The notes below the pieces were generated by a model. The model was not told where the DNA came from and searched no databases. It saw nothing but the letters and a program-made list of their open reading frames with translations. Position numbers and translations under genes: made by a program. Below, piece by piece: positions 31,641 to 64,000 of a stretch of 64,000 nucleotides of DNA; within the stretch, counting starts at the first letter, position 1; each line of letters begins with the position of its first letter. Source of the DNA: Mastigias papua (Eukaryota > Cnidaria > Scyphozoa > Rhizostomeae > Mastigiidae); NCBI GenBank assembly GCA_964019165.1, contig OZ025269.1, forward strand, positions 4,217,587-4,281,586, in the 5' to 3' direction.

Positions 31641-32170
31641 GGTATTTTATTTCAATCTTTTCCTTTAAAGCAGTATCTGCCAGTTTTATGCCGTTTTTCT
31701 TGATTTGCTATAGAAGTAGAAGATGCATGCAACAAAGCATGAATCTATGTATTCATACCTCCGACTGAAATTGAATTCTTGAGAAATGGTCTCATTTCTT
31801 GGAAGTTTACGATGGTGAAAATTTTGTTCTCATTTCGTATGGAAATTCATTGCAGAAAATAAGTATGCTTTCTTGTAATGATCACACTTCACTTGAAGAA
31901 TTATGTGTACTCACCATTTTCCTCTTAGTTTACCTCTTTAACAGTTTTCCCAAGTCCATCGATTTTGATTTTCAATTCCAGTTAACTTTTGCGAACTCCA
32001 CAAAAATGCTGCAAATCCAGCTTAGAATAACCCCTGAATTCAACTTTGCATAGAAGCATAGTCTACTTTGTTCATGATAAAATTACAAATATCAAATTGT
32101 TGTATGCCCTGCGTATGAAATGCAGGCTTTCACCCGTTCTAGATTTATTCAGTGGATCTAGCCCCGCACA
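31641..32170 (+). promoter_or_regulatory. Dicer upstream region and 5' UTR
   Basis: No TATA box at a convincing position. An in-frame TAG at 32159-32161 closes the frame just before the Dicer ATG. The start has A at -3 and G at +4, a favourable context. Confidence 0.4.
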
Positions 32171-54305
<22,135 letters not shown>

Positions 54306-54863
54306 CATAATGACGATCTAAATGCCATGTTTTCTTCTTCTGTAGTGCAATTTGCTACTGTAGCTTCTTTAGCTAATTAAAAATGCATGCTAGGCCGTTT
54401 CTGTGCCAGATTTTCTTAAAGTTTGTAGTTGACTATTGTTCTAGATTATCTAGATTTCTCGATTATAGAGAGGCTAGACATTCCTTTTCCAGTTGATTTA
54501 CAAAGCTTAGGTCTTTGGCTTGGAGTTCTTTAATACCTTTCTTTGGAGCACTTTGACTACGCTTTAGTACTGGAAGCTCTTTAATAGTTCCAGAATTCCA
54601 GATGTAAACAGTTAGTCCACTGGAAATATTAAAGAAGCTGGATAAATTATATTTGGAATTTTGCTATGGATTTTTACTATAAATGTTTGTTACAAGGATT
54701 GCATATGATCCATGTGAATTTAGCTTCAATGAATGAAACTGGCTTCCTATTTCCTGATTGCTTGCATTGATAGAACGCTCATGAATTTGAAAAGCTCATT
54801 AGGAATCTTATCGTTAGCTGTCCAAGTGCCTTAAAATTTTGTGGTCATCAACATGACGTTCTT

Positions 54864-54869
54864 AATAAA
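54864..54869 (+). promoter_or_regulatory. Candidate Dicer poly(A) signal
   Basis: AATAAA about 560 bases past the Dicer stop. An ATTAAA at 54376-54381 is an earlier alternative. Confidence 0.35.
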
Positions 54870-55766
54870 ATGTTTCCTTATAAAATACATGCTCACCATG
54901 ACGCACTCGATAATTACATGCATTATTGCTACCTTTGTTTAACAAAAGCAAATGATAGCGCATTCAGTAGCCAAAGTAGTCTTTACCAACATACTAGATA
55001 TCAAGATAAAAAGAGGATGACCTCATATTTTCATAGCATGGATGAAATTTAACGTTGCTAAAACATCCAGTTTATTTGCAGAATTATTTACTGTATTTGC
55101 ATTATTTACTGTGTAAGGCCCTTTCGAATCGTTTCTTGAAGATCCTAGCTTTCTTTCATTTTCTGAACAACTGGTAAATATCAATGCGAGTAATCCGCAT
55201 GAAACAGGTTCAGCATGAGACAGGCAAGTACTTGTAAATTGCCAGAATTATCACACAGAAGAAGGGGTTAAACTACTCAATACACTCCGAGATTTTGCTC
55301 CTTTGAAAGGATCACGTGGCAATAGACATTTATATCGTCTCATATCCATTTGTTTTACTAGGCAAATTTAGCAATAAGTTTCAATTAGCATATAAAGCTT
55401 CACGATCACCTCATCTAGAAGTGATTCAGGATATTGCAAATTACTAATACTTAGGTCAACTTATACTAGAATTTTTGCTGTAGATTTTAGGAGGAACCTC
55501 TTGGTAAAGTATGCTCAAAATCGTTTGAAGTGCTGTCTTGGAGACGCTAACTTAAGTAATTTATTATCGTGATTTTCATGAAGTTCTCCATCTGGAGATT
55601 GTTTGTTGTTTACTTATCTTATAGACTTTTCACTTGTATTGTAGACATTTGTCCCGTTGAGGCTAACTGAAGTAGTTTGTAATCGTGTATTATTCTAACC
55701 ACTTAGCTGTTCCAGGGACATTTATGAGAGGAGTGCACTTTTGGTTTATCTCCATTTCAGCTACGC

Positions 55767-55847
55767 ACTCACTGTGTCCCTCCCCCCTTTGATATATACT
55801 CACTGTGTCCCTTCCCCCCTTTTGATACGTACTCATTGTGGCCTTTG
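55767..55847. repeat. Short tandem repeat, about 32-bp unit
   Basis: (G/A)TACTCA(C/T)TGTG(T/G)CCxTxCCCCCCTTTGATA repeats about three times between Dicer and RALGAPA. Confidence 0.6.
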
Positions 55848-56378
55848 AATGTTTGATTCTGACAGCATGTAAAGTTGTCTACTAGGCATGGGTTATGTAA
55901 ATATATAGATTTACATACTAATACGCAAAGTTGGATACAATCACTTACTCTACAATTGCTCTCAAGGTCCATCTACACGTCCTTTCATTTATTCGTGAAC
56001 ATGGTCTCACGTTTGCATGACAGAATTCAACTGTTTGTGTATTGATTATCGAGTCAAATCCCATGATTCCTTACGTGGTTTTTTAAATACTCACAATTCT
56101 TACACAGTACATAAAACTACAAAAACGATACCGCAGAGAGTATGCTCTACCATATCGACCCTGCGGCCTACACATGTAAGGAATCATTGACCCTTACGTA
56201 ACGCCTCCAAATGGGAAGGAGGGTATCAATCGGGGAACGTCGTTTTTGATGGGTTCATAGCTTGGAAAATCCTGAACTTTTGTTGGGAAGATTTTTTATC
56301 ATTTGAACATGTTCACATATGTTGGGCATTTCATACCAAGGTATAACAATGTTCAAGAATTTATATACGCCATTGCTG

Positions 56379-56589
<211 letters not shown>

Positions 56590-56599
56590 TGTTTATATG

Positions 56600-58533
56600 C
56601 ACAAAAATCGATTCTTTAAGATTCTTGGAAAATTATCAACAACCATGGAGAAAACGTATCAATGTTTTCCATGTTTTCCGAATACATAGGATGACCAGCA
56701 ATCTGAGAATTATCTTGTTCCCCGGCAAGCCTTTTTCGATAAATTAGCAAACTTCACTTTCAATTAAACATGCTCGAGATTCCAACTTCTCCATGTCAGT
56801 TAATGGTGTTCACTTGAAAGTCAGATGCTTTACCATAGTCTTGTAGCGTTACCATTCCCTGTCATCATTTGTGTGTAAATACATTCGTTTAAACTTACTA
56901 CACAGGATCTTTTCATACATGGTCACAGCTACTATTCATTTCAAATTGCCAGCAGATGTGGTTTGATCGATCAACCACATAGCCGATTGCGAGCAATTTG
57001 TTCTCTAACCATGGAAATCCTGTTACCATGATCTTTGATGAAATTAAACGAGCCAAACCACATTCATGGTATTTGGCACGAGAGCCCTATATTCGACAGC
57101 TGATTTGCTCCCAAGCCTTGGGAAGTATGTATCCATGGCTGAAATTTTGCTCTATTCTATCACTGGTATTTTGTCTAATTACTCGTGGAACCTTTAGGTC
57201 CCAGAGTCATACCAAGTACCTTATTATATAGATATGCTGTCTACCTTCAAACTTCAATGGTTCTACAAGAATGGAATGAATGGAGGGTTACTGTGTTGAA
57301 GATAACCATGCTTGTTTTTGAACCGTATGTATTGTGCCATGCATGGCAAGGTAATAGCATATGGGAAGGGCCTGGGACGTACTCAGGCACCTTTGCAGAG
57401 TAACCTTTATTGCAAGAACATTTTTTTGGCTCAGTATTGAAATTTTCTTAGCATTTTCAACATTCCAGTTTTAAAATTTTTTTTTAAATTTCTTTGCAAA
57501 AATGTTTGAAATTATATAACATTACAGTCTTACACAGACATGCAAGTACGACACAAAAATTACATTGAATTACGGAGATTAAAAGAATAATAGAAAATAT
57601 AGACAAATTAAGTGAAGGGGGTGACAGGGTTTAGAAAAATTGAAACTTTGCATTTATATGAACTTTATCGACTCTCTTAGGTTCAAAAATCAAGTATTCA
57701 AATTTCTTAACTTTTTGATCAGTTAAGCACCGCTTTCTTGTAAAGCACTTTCTCGTAAAAAACAGATTCATCATTCATGATTAAACAGATTCATCCATTG
57801 GAATTAAAGATAACATAGATCAATCCATGACTTTAGTATTCAGAAGTTCAGAGAAAAGCCATGGAGAGGCCATTTCCCGAAAATACTAATTGAACATGTG
57901 CTGGGAAGCTCCGAGTATCCGTTCAGTGCTCGTATTCTTAAAATAGGCTGTTGTAATAGGTAACTTTGCAAAATACAGAGCTTAATTTTGTTGTATGGTA
58001 AATGTATTAAACATAGGCTGAAATTTTCTCTAAGGAACAACACCCCAAGATGTGGCTATCGTATAAGAACTCTTCGGGTTTGAATAGATATCAAGGTTCC
58101 CAGCACACCCTTTGTGCTTTTTGTCACGTTCCCTTCCACATCAGAGGGGACATTCAGTGGAAGCCAACCCTGTACTGTAAGATTCAAGGTGCCCCACAGA
58201 ATCCTTTCATAGTAATGTACCATAAAAGGTCACGCTTTTCATGGACACAGGACCCTGGCCAAACCTCTTGCACGCACCGAGATTCTCTGGTGTTGTGATT
58301 GTAACAGGAAGGGGGCTTTGCGGCTGCGCAAGTCACAAAGTTATTTCAGTGAAAAAATGGCCTACTGGTGAAAGCTGCCTGCGATATGAAACAAGGCATG
58401 CATTCCTTATAAAAATTGGACACAGAACTAGGCATTTGATGTATGAGACGCCCGAATGTGCTGTGTTATATATTTCACTTTTACTCAAAACTAATTTAGT
58501 GATGTGGAAGCACTTCAGTTCCGCTACTTCGTG
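56600..58533. other. Dicer-RALGAPA intergenic region
   Basis: Several short open frames occur (56998-57231, 58050-58298, 58241-58531), but no domain, splice chain or transposon motif supports them. The last 0.5 kb should include the RALGAPA promoter and 5' UTR. Confidence 0.4.
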
Positions 58534-58642
58534 ATGTTTCACAGTAGAAAAGGAGGACATGATATCAAGAGGGCTAATTCGAGGTTTGTAGACCCTCGCA
58601 AAGATACACACACTCGATTCCGAGCCCTGAAAACACTAACTG
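58534..58642 (+). CDS. RALGAPA: RALGAPA exon 1
   Basis: MFHSRKGGHDIK...ALKTLT; donor ACTG|GTAAGT, phase 1; G at -3 of the ATG. Confidence 0.9.
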
Positions 58643-61600
58643 GTAAGTGAGTGATTAGATGTAAATTTCGCTTTCTTGTAAAAGTAAAGATTGCATGCCA
58701 CTAATCTGGTAATTAGATAGGTGTCTGTGCGTTGGTTAGCAATCGCAGACCTTGCCGCACGTAATGGAAATAAACTACAAAACCCTGCAACTCTCTAAAA
58801 GTGCATATGATACGGCCATATGACTTCAACTGTCGGTAGGTACTAATATAAAGTGAAGAAGCTGGTGGTAGACTTTATTTTACATGCTGCAAGTCGCTTG
58901 GAAGGTGTAAACATCAAAATGGTTACCACTTTTAGGGTGTTAGCATGGAGTAATCATGAACGATATTTCTTTATGGTCATATTTGGTCAGTATCCTGTCA
59001 GTTAGGAGAGGAGAGCTTTTACAGGTAGTTTTTATTCATGTTGAAGGCACGGCAGAGAAGTTATGAAAAACAAATGCTTCTTTAATCCGAAACTCTTAAA
59101 CTGGCAACAGAATTGTGTTGTTTGACTTTGCATTAATAAATGTGCGGTCCGTTTTCTTGATAACGTTTATCTATTTTAGATCAGCTACCACTTGCAGAAA
59201 TCAAGGCATTGTTTCAAGGATTCTGTGTCGACATTTATTATATATTCTATGAAGAGTTTAATTATTTGGTTTCTTCTTCAAAATCAAAAGGTTGGTAGTG
59301 TTTATTTTGTTTGGTACACACACAATCACTTTTCTTTGCCACAAAGGGAATTGCGATTTACAGCCTCACATGTTAATAATTTCACAAGCAATGAAGCACA
59401 CAATCAGTATGTTTTCTGACAATATTTTGAGAAAATCTGTGCTCATATTTGTAATTGGTATAGGTAAATAAATTATGTAATTCTCTGTTTGTTTACTACA
59501 ATAGTATCGATAAGCTGGCATATGTTCTGAGTAAGATAGAAACATGTAGTGTATTTACCCAATCAATGTATGGTTGTTAGAACTTAGTGGCCAAACATTT
59601 GGCAGACAGTTTCATATGCAAAAGAATAATATTTAACAATTTTGTGACAAGTTACCAAATAAAGTTACAGTATTTACATTGCTCTTATGTTCCACATTTG
59701 AAATATTATTACCCAAAAATCTAACCTGGAGTTTTATTTTCATTGAATTTAATTATATAAAATAAAAGCTGGAATACCCTTACTACTTGTTGAGATATGA
59801 ACTGTATGCTGCATTTGTTTCTTTATATCTAATATGCATGCCTAATTTTAGGACATAAATCTTTCAAAGAAGAGTTGGAAGGCTTACTACTCATCCTTGA
59901 GGTAATTGTTTTGGTTGTTGACACTAAGAATGTACATTGTTTTGCTTGGAATAGTACTATTTGCTTATTGCAAATTTTCTTGAAGAAAGATGCAGGAAGT
60001 TTCAAAAACAGTGAAGCTGTTTAGCACAGGCCTGGCCTAGATGTTTAATTTGGAAATGTGTTTCAGTTTCTTGGATATCAGTATAACTGTAAACATTGGT
60101 AGTTTAAATTTATGTTTGGAATTCATTTTATCCCAGGATAGTCAGGTAGAATTCATTTTTTGACTTATGAGGCTCATAGTTAGATAGGAAGATGTTTTTT
60201 GTATCTAAGATAATGCATATTCCTGTTTATTAAGGAATTGATATGCTAAATGATTGATTGCATAATTAGGACTTGTTTATGAGAAGGAAATTATTAATCC
60301 CAAAAACAGTCATGATATGTATTTCTATCAATAATATTATTTGCTGCAAAAATGCACATCATTATTGTTATTAGGTGTTTATTTATACCCAATGTAGTAC
60401 TTTTCCTGTATGTTTGTTCTTTTATGCATTTGGTATCAAATTGAAACGGAAGGATTTTTGGTCCTATTAAGTGGATGTAAGAGATATCTGCAGACTCTTT
60501 GATTGATTTTTATTGTAACTGAGATGTGATAGCCTGTTTTTAGTGTATATTTATTTATTTATATTTCAGAAACTTTTGATACTTGTTCCTGAAAGAGTGT
60601 ATGAAAGATGGCAGTTCAATAGTATAGGTATGATTTCTTTGCTTAGTTGCATTCTTTGGTTCAACAGCCTGAAAACTAGAGAATCATGGTGTAGCACTAA
60701 GAGTATAGCTGCTTTATATGAAAGTGATTTCCCTTTTAACTTTTAATTGTTTAATTAGTTCACAATGCTTTCTAAGAGTTTAGTTATGAATTTTTCCACC
60801 TATATATATATATATATATATATTGCTTATATATATATTGCTTATATATATATATATTGCTAATGCAGTATTTTAGCAATACACATAATGTTTCCAGTTT
60901 CTTTTAATCAATCTGGCTAATCCTTTATGAGCTCATAGTAATAGTAATTATCATTATTATTTAAAATTTTTAAATTTTTATAAAATCCCTGGGCATTAGT
61001 GTTTAATAGCAGACAATTGTTTTATTCTGTAGTATACCAGTTTGAACAAAGTTTTAAATATAGTATCACGATTATTATTTTGTTCTACATTTTGATGGGT
61101 AATCATAAATCTCTTAGCTTCTAATTTTTATATGAAAGCACAGTAGTATTGTTATTACCACAAAGCCATGAGAGACAGGATGTTCTAAATATTTTCTTCA
61201 GTATTATGGGCCAGTTAGCCAAGTTGTGACATCCAATAGCTGGGTATTCTCCCTGGTAGCTCAGCTGACAACCTTCTATATGCTTCTAATTTTGCAAGCA
61301 ACTGTTGCAGTATTTGTTGGAGAACCACATTTTCAATGAAAATTATAGGATTTGCTTATAAAAACTAAACTTTTGCTGATGAACTAAGGGGGTATGATGC
61401 CCCCACTCCCCACACCCTTTGTAATGGGCGTGAAGTTAGCTAAATGGTTTCAGCTGTTGTTGCTTAGTATGAAGGACTAACAATATGGCCAGGGAACTCT
61501 TCTGTAGTCTAGAATTTTGATTGGCCAAGCAATATTTTGGACAATGGCTGGATGTTTGCTCATTTTCAACACAGCTGATGGGTAATACAAACATCATTCT

Positions 61601-62668
61601 TCATTCCAGGGACTTTTAACCTGTGGAAAATGTTACCTTCCTCTTCCTACCCAAAGTCCTACAGCTTATTTTTTGTCAAATCTAAGGTCATCAGCCTTGG
61701 CCTTCCTCTCTACCTAGCCTTTCTCTTTCATCCTTTGTTGGGACTTGCAATATTTCTCAGAACCTTTCCACAGCAACTCTGCCTCCTGAAGCCTGTGGAC
61801 TACGATTTGTCCTCAACTTACAGATCAGATATGGAATGAATCTTTGCCATTGATAGTGCTTTTAAAAGGTTTTTAGTGTATCATGGTGATCTGGAAGAAA
61901 TCTGATGTGCTTTTCAAGATGCAGCACATTAATTCTAGTCACCTAAATTAACTAAGGGTTGCCAAGAATGTGAATAGCAGCCAGTCTCATGTTCGACCGA
62001 GAGCCTTGACATTATAGCTTGACTTTGCAATCTGTCAAAGTGTTTGTTTAAATAATTAAATAATCAATTGACCTTGTGGTAGGTGGGTCTAAGAGTTTAT
62101 GTGATAGCTCATGAATTCAACTATGCCACTTGTGGTTGATAGATGTTTGAAAGATTTCCCAAGGACCTTCTGTTAGTCTGTGTTATGCTTGGTTGATCTT
62201 TTGATTGTGTTGAATTCTTTGGTATCAAAGAGAGGATGCCTGAGGACTTAGTCCCCTAGCTGTAAATGGAAAGGGACATAGCCCACCACCCTTTGAAGCT
62301 AATTTTGAAATGTATATATTAAATTATATATAAAATGTATATATAAAAATATATATTTGACACAAATATCATTAGGAAATTTTTAAGTTTTTATGCTTCC
62401 AATGGGACCAATTAAAGTTGAAATTTTAATGTCTCAAACTTTATGGCATTAAATCCCAGTGTTAACTGAACCACATTCTCAGTTTCTTAAATATAAATTA
62501 TCAAATTTTGAGTTTCTTATAAAAGATACATCTAGGAAAAGACCCCCATAGCTACCAATTTACTTCTGCACCACTGCTGGTTTGATTAAATTTGCTTCAA
62601 GTTAACATCATAATATCTCACCAGGGTCTATTTTGCGAAGACTATTGCATCATGGAAATGTTTTGGCG
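58534..62668 (+). CDS. RALGAPA: Ral GTPase-activating protein subunit alpha, N-terminal exons (continues past window)
   Basis: Exons 58534-58642, 59180-59290, 59852-59901, 60570-60627 and 62625-62668. All are GT-AG with matching phases (1, 1, 0, 1, 0). The joined protein begins MFHSRKGGHDIKRANS, then DPRKDTHTRFRALKTL, DIYYIFYEEFNYL, KGHKSFKEELEGLLLILEK, LVPERVYERWQFNSIG and LRRLLHHGN. These align block by block with the start of human RALGAPA1/2 (MFSKK..; IYYVFFENF; KGHKSQREEL; LLPERIHQRWQFHSIG; LLHTGN). In the complex with the beta subunit this protein is a GAP for RalA/RalB, downstream of Akt. The next conserved block (IRREGVRL..) is not in the window. An in-frame TAA at 58492-58494 precedes the ATG. 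Whether it is the 1 or 2 paralogue, or a pre-duplication orthologue, cannot be told. Confidence 0.93.
59180..59290 (+). CDS. RALGAPA: RALGAPA exon 2
   Basis: D-QLPLAEIKALFQGFCVDIYY .. YLVSSSKSK; acceptor CTATTTTAG, donor AAAAG|GTTGGT, phase 1 to 1. Confidence 0.92.
59852..59901 (+). CDS. RALGAPA: RALGAPA exon 3
   Basis: G-HKSFKEELEGLLLILE; acceptor AATTTTAG, donor GAG|GTAATT, phase 1 to 0. Confidence 0.92.
60570..60627 (+). CDS. RALGAPA: RALGAPA exon 4
   Basis: KLLILVPERVYERWQFNSI; acceptor TATTTCAG, donor ATAG|GTATGA, phase 0 to 1. Confidence 0.93.
60800..60862. repeat. (TA)n with TATTGCTTATA interruptions
   Basis: Short TA tract with repeated TTGCTTATATA segments in RALGAPA intron 4. Confidence 0.85.
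60863..62624 (+). other. RALGAPA intron 4, remainder
   Basis: AT-rich. A 69-codon frame (61630-61839) has no recognisable domain and no exon signature. Confidence 0.5.
62625..62668 (+). CDS. RALGAPA: RALGAPA exon 5
   Basis: G-SILRRLLHHGNVLA; acceptor CTCACCAG, donor GCG|GTATGT, phase 1 to 0. Confidence 0.9.
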
Positions 62669-64000
62669 GTATGTAAAGCCTTTCTATTACTTTTTTGTTT
62701 GATTTTCGGGTAGTGTTGGCCAATTGTATCTCTCAGGGTCTATCGCCATTATTGACGATCTTTATGTTTGTTACAAATCCCTAACTTTAAGCTACTCGAT
62801 TCAAACTGGAGCAAATGCATTTTGATACGTGTAGTGAGCAAGTCAAGTACTTATAGGCGAACAGGCAAATACTAAGCGATACATACTACAGGTTTAGCAC
62901 TTACTACTACGAGTACCTGTTTCTCACTGTATGTTAGACAGGCACAAGGATGCAATGCTCTGTAACAGAAACTAGGCCCATGCTCTTTTGAGAATGTCTT
63001 TGCCAACCGAATGCAGAGACTGCAAATGCTTTCAAGATCCTGTTTATAACCTGGGAAAGGTACAATACCCGCCAAAAGTCCTTGGGGTAATTACAAAAAA
63101 CTGATAAAACCACTTTGCTCTACATATTGTCATTGTTGCTACAAACAGGCACCCCCGTCCCCCCTCCCCCTAAAACAATGTTGGTTCATCTATAGGACAA
63201 TCGCTGTTGGCGTGCTCATGAGATTTTCCCATTATCGCATGTACTTCTTCAAAAAAACCTAGCAGTGTTTCAGGGGGAGAGGGGGATGAAAGTTCATTAC
63301 TGAATATAGAAAGTGTGAAGTGTCCCAGAACTTTTGACAACTACTGTACTTGCGAAGAGTTTGTATGTATCTTATATCCCTGTTGTTGCTCCTGTAATAT
63401 CATTTTGATGATGACAGATTTTTTGCATTGCGTATTGAGGCTGAGGCCTCGGCGTACATGTCAAACCAGCTTCATTTAGTTATTTTACAAGGGTAGTAAA
63501 GATGAAAGCGATCAAGAGCAAGTTTCGAAGAAAATAGTTGTTATTAATAAGGAAGTGCTCAAATTCCAGTAATGATGTTGGTTAGAAGTGGGAAATAGCT
63601 TCAATGGGAAGAGATTAGTTTGGCATTTTGGACTAATATCTATACGTAGCTTTCTCGTTCTACGTTATCCGCCTGTTCTCCATGCGCAGTGGTCCTCAAT
63701 TCCCGTACGTACTTTTGATTTTAGTATTTTACTCTTTTTGCAGTCTTACCTCCCTTGTTCTTATTTCCTTTCTTTAGCCTAAAATTAGCATACTTTCCCC
63801 TTTACTCCTTTACTCGTATTTTTGCACAGTTTTTGCCCTCGTCTTGTGCCCCTTGTCATTGTTTTATTTAAATTGTTCTTACGCCCTGTTTACACGTTAA
63901 GGATGAATCATGGGATGGACCCGAAACGTTATTAGTCAAACACTATTTCCCCAAACTTAGGTTGGAATCTTTCTAACTCTCCAAGACATTTATGTGTAGT
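62669..64000 (+). other. RALGAPA intron 5 (continues past window)
   Basis: The next conserved RALGAPA block was looked for and not found. No other gene or clear element was seen. Confidence 0.5.

Noticed and set aside
56998..58531. Short frames between Dicer and RALGAPA as a separate gene
   Set aside because: No conserved domain, and no in-phase splice chain could be built.

Overview
This window is genomic DNA from an animal. It is AT-rich and intron-rich, long perfect (TA)n, (CA)n and (GTAT)n tracts run through it, and many transposon families are interleaved with ordinary metazoan genes. The mix (Dicer with a full helicase, arpin, a RalGAP alpha subunit, BEL/Pao, Penelope-like and LINE elements, tRNA-derived SINEs) suggests an invertebrate, possibly a non-bilaterian. 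Sequence reading alone cannot name the species.

Three genes were assembled exon by exon, with matching splice phases at every junction. (1) ARPIN, minus strand, 22712 down to 13248, six coding exons, 243 residues. It ends in the acidic ...EWDD tail typical of Arp2/3 inhibitors, and the last coding exon carries only nine coding bases. (2) DICER1, plus strand, 32171 to 54305, fourteen exons, 1473 residues. It has an intact helicase, dimerisation domain, PAZ, two RNase III domains with all acidic catalytic residues, and a C-terminal dsRBD. (3) The first five exons of a RALGAPA (Ral GTPase-activating protein alpha) gene, plus strand, from 58534 and running off the right edge. A plus-strand terminal exon at 10830-11312 looks like a PHR-type domain and lies tail-to-tail with arpin.

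Layout. 1-4839: minus-strand BEL/Pao retrotransposon, Gag-Pol open across the whole visible part, with a candidate 5' LTR. 4.9-8.1 kb: decayed LINE pieces and a short repeat. 8.4-13 kb: small inverted-repeat elements, the PHR exon and a LINE 3' end. 13.2-22.7 kb: arpin; its second intron holds a cluster of (TA)n tracts, a 5'-truncated Penelope-like element with a GIY-YIG endonuclease, three hammerhead-ribozyme-like motifs and a tRNA-like insertion with a 12-bp target duplication. 23.8-24.6 kb: nested inverted-repeat elements. 24.98-28.65 kb: a 3.65-kb foldback element whose arms are arrays of a 178-bp repeat, flanked by a perfect 9-bp duplication. 29-31.6 kb: MITE, retroelement tails and dispersed repeats. 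32.2-54.3 kb: Dicer, whose introns hold a hAT element, a tRNA-SINE, microsatellites and a 43-bp-arm hairpin. 58.5 kb onward: RALGAPA.

Arpin and Dicer are transcribed divergently. Dicer and RALGAPA point the same way. No CRISPR array, rRNA or functional tRNA gene was seen, nor any prokaryotic operon.
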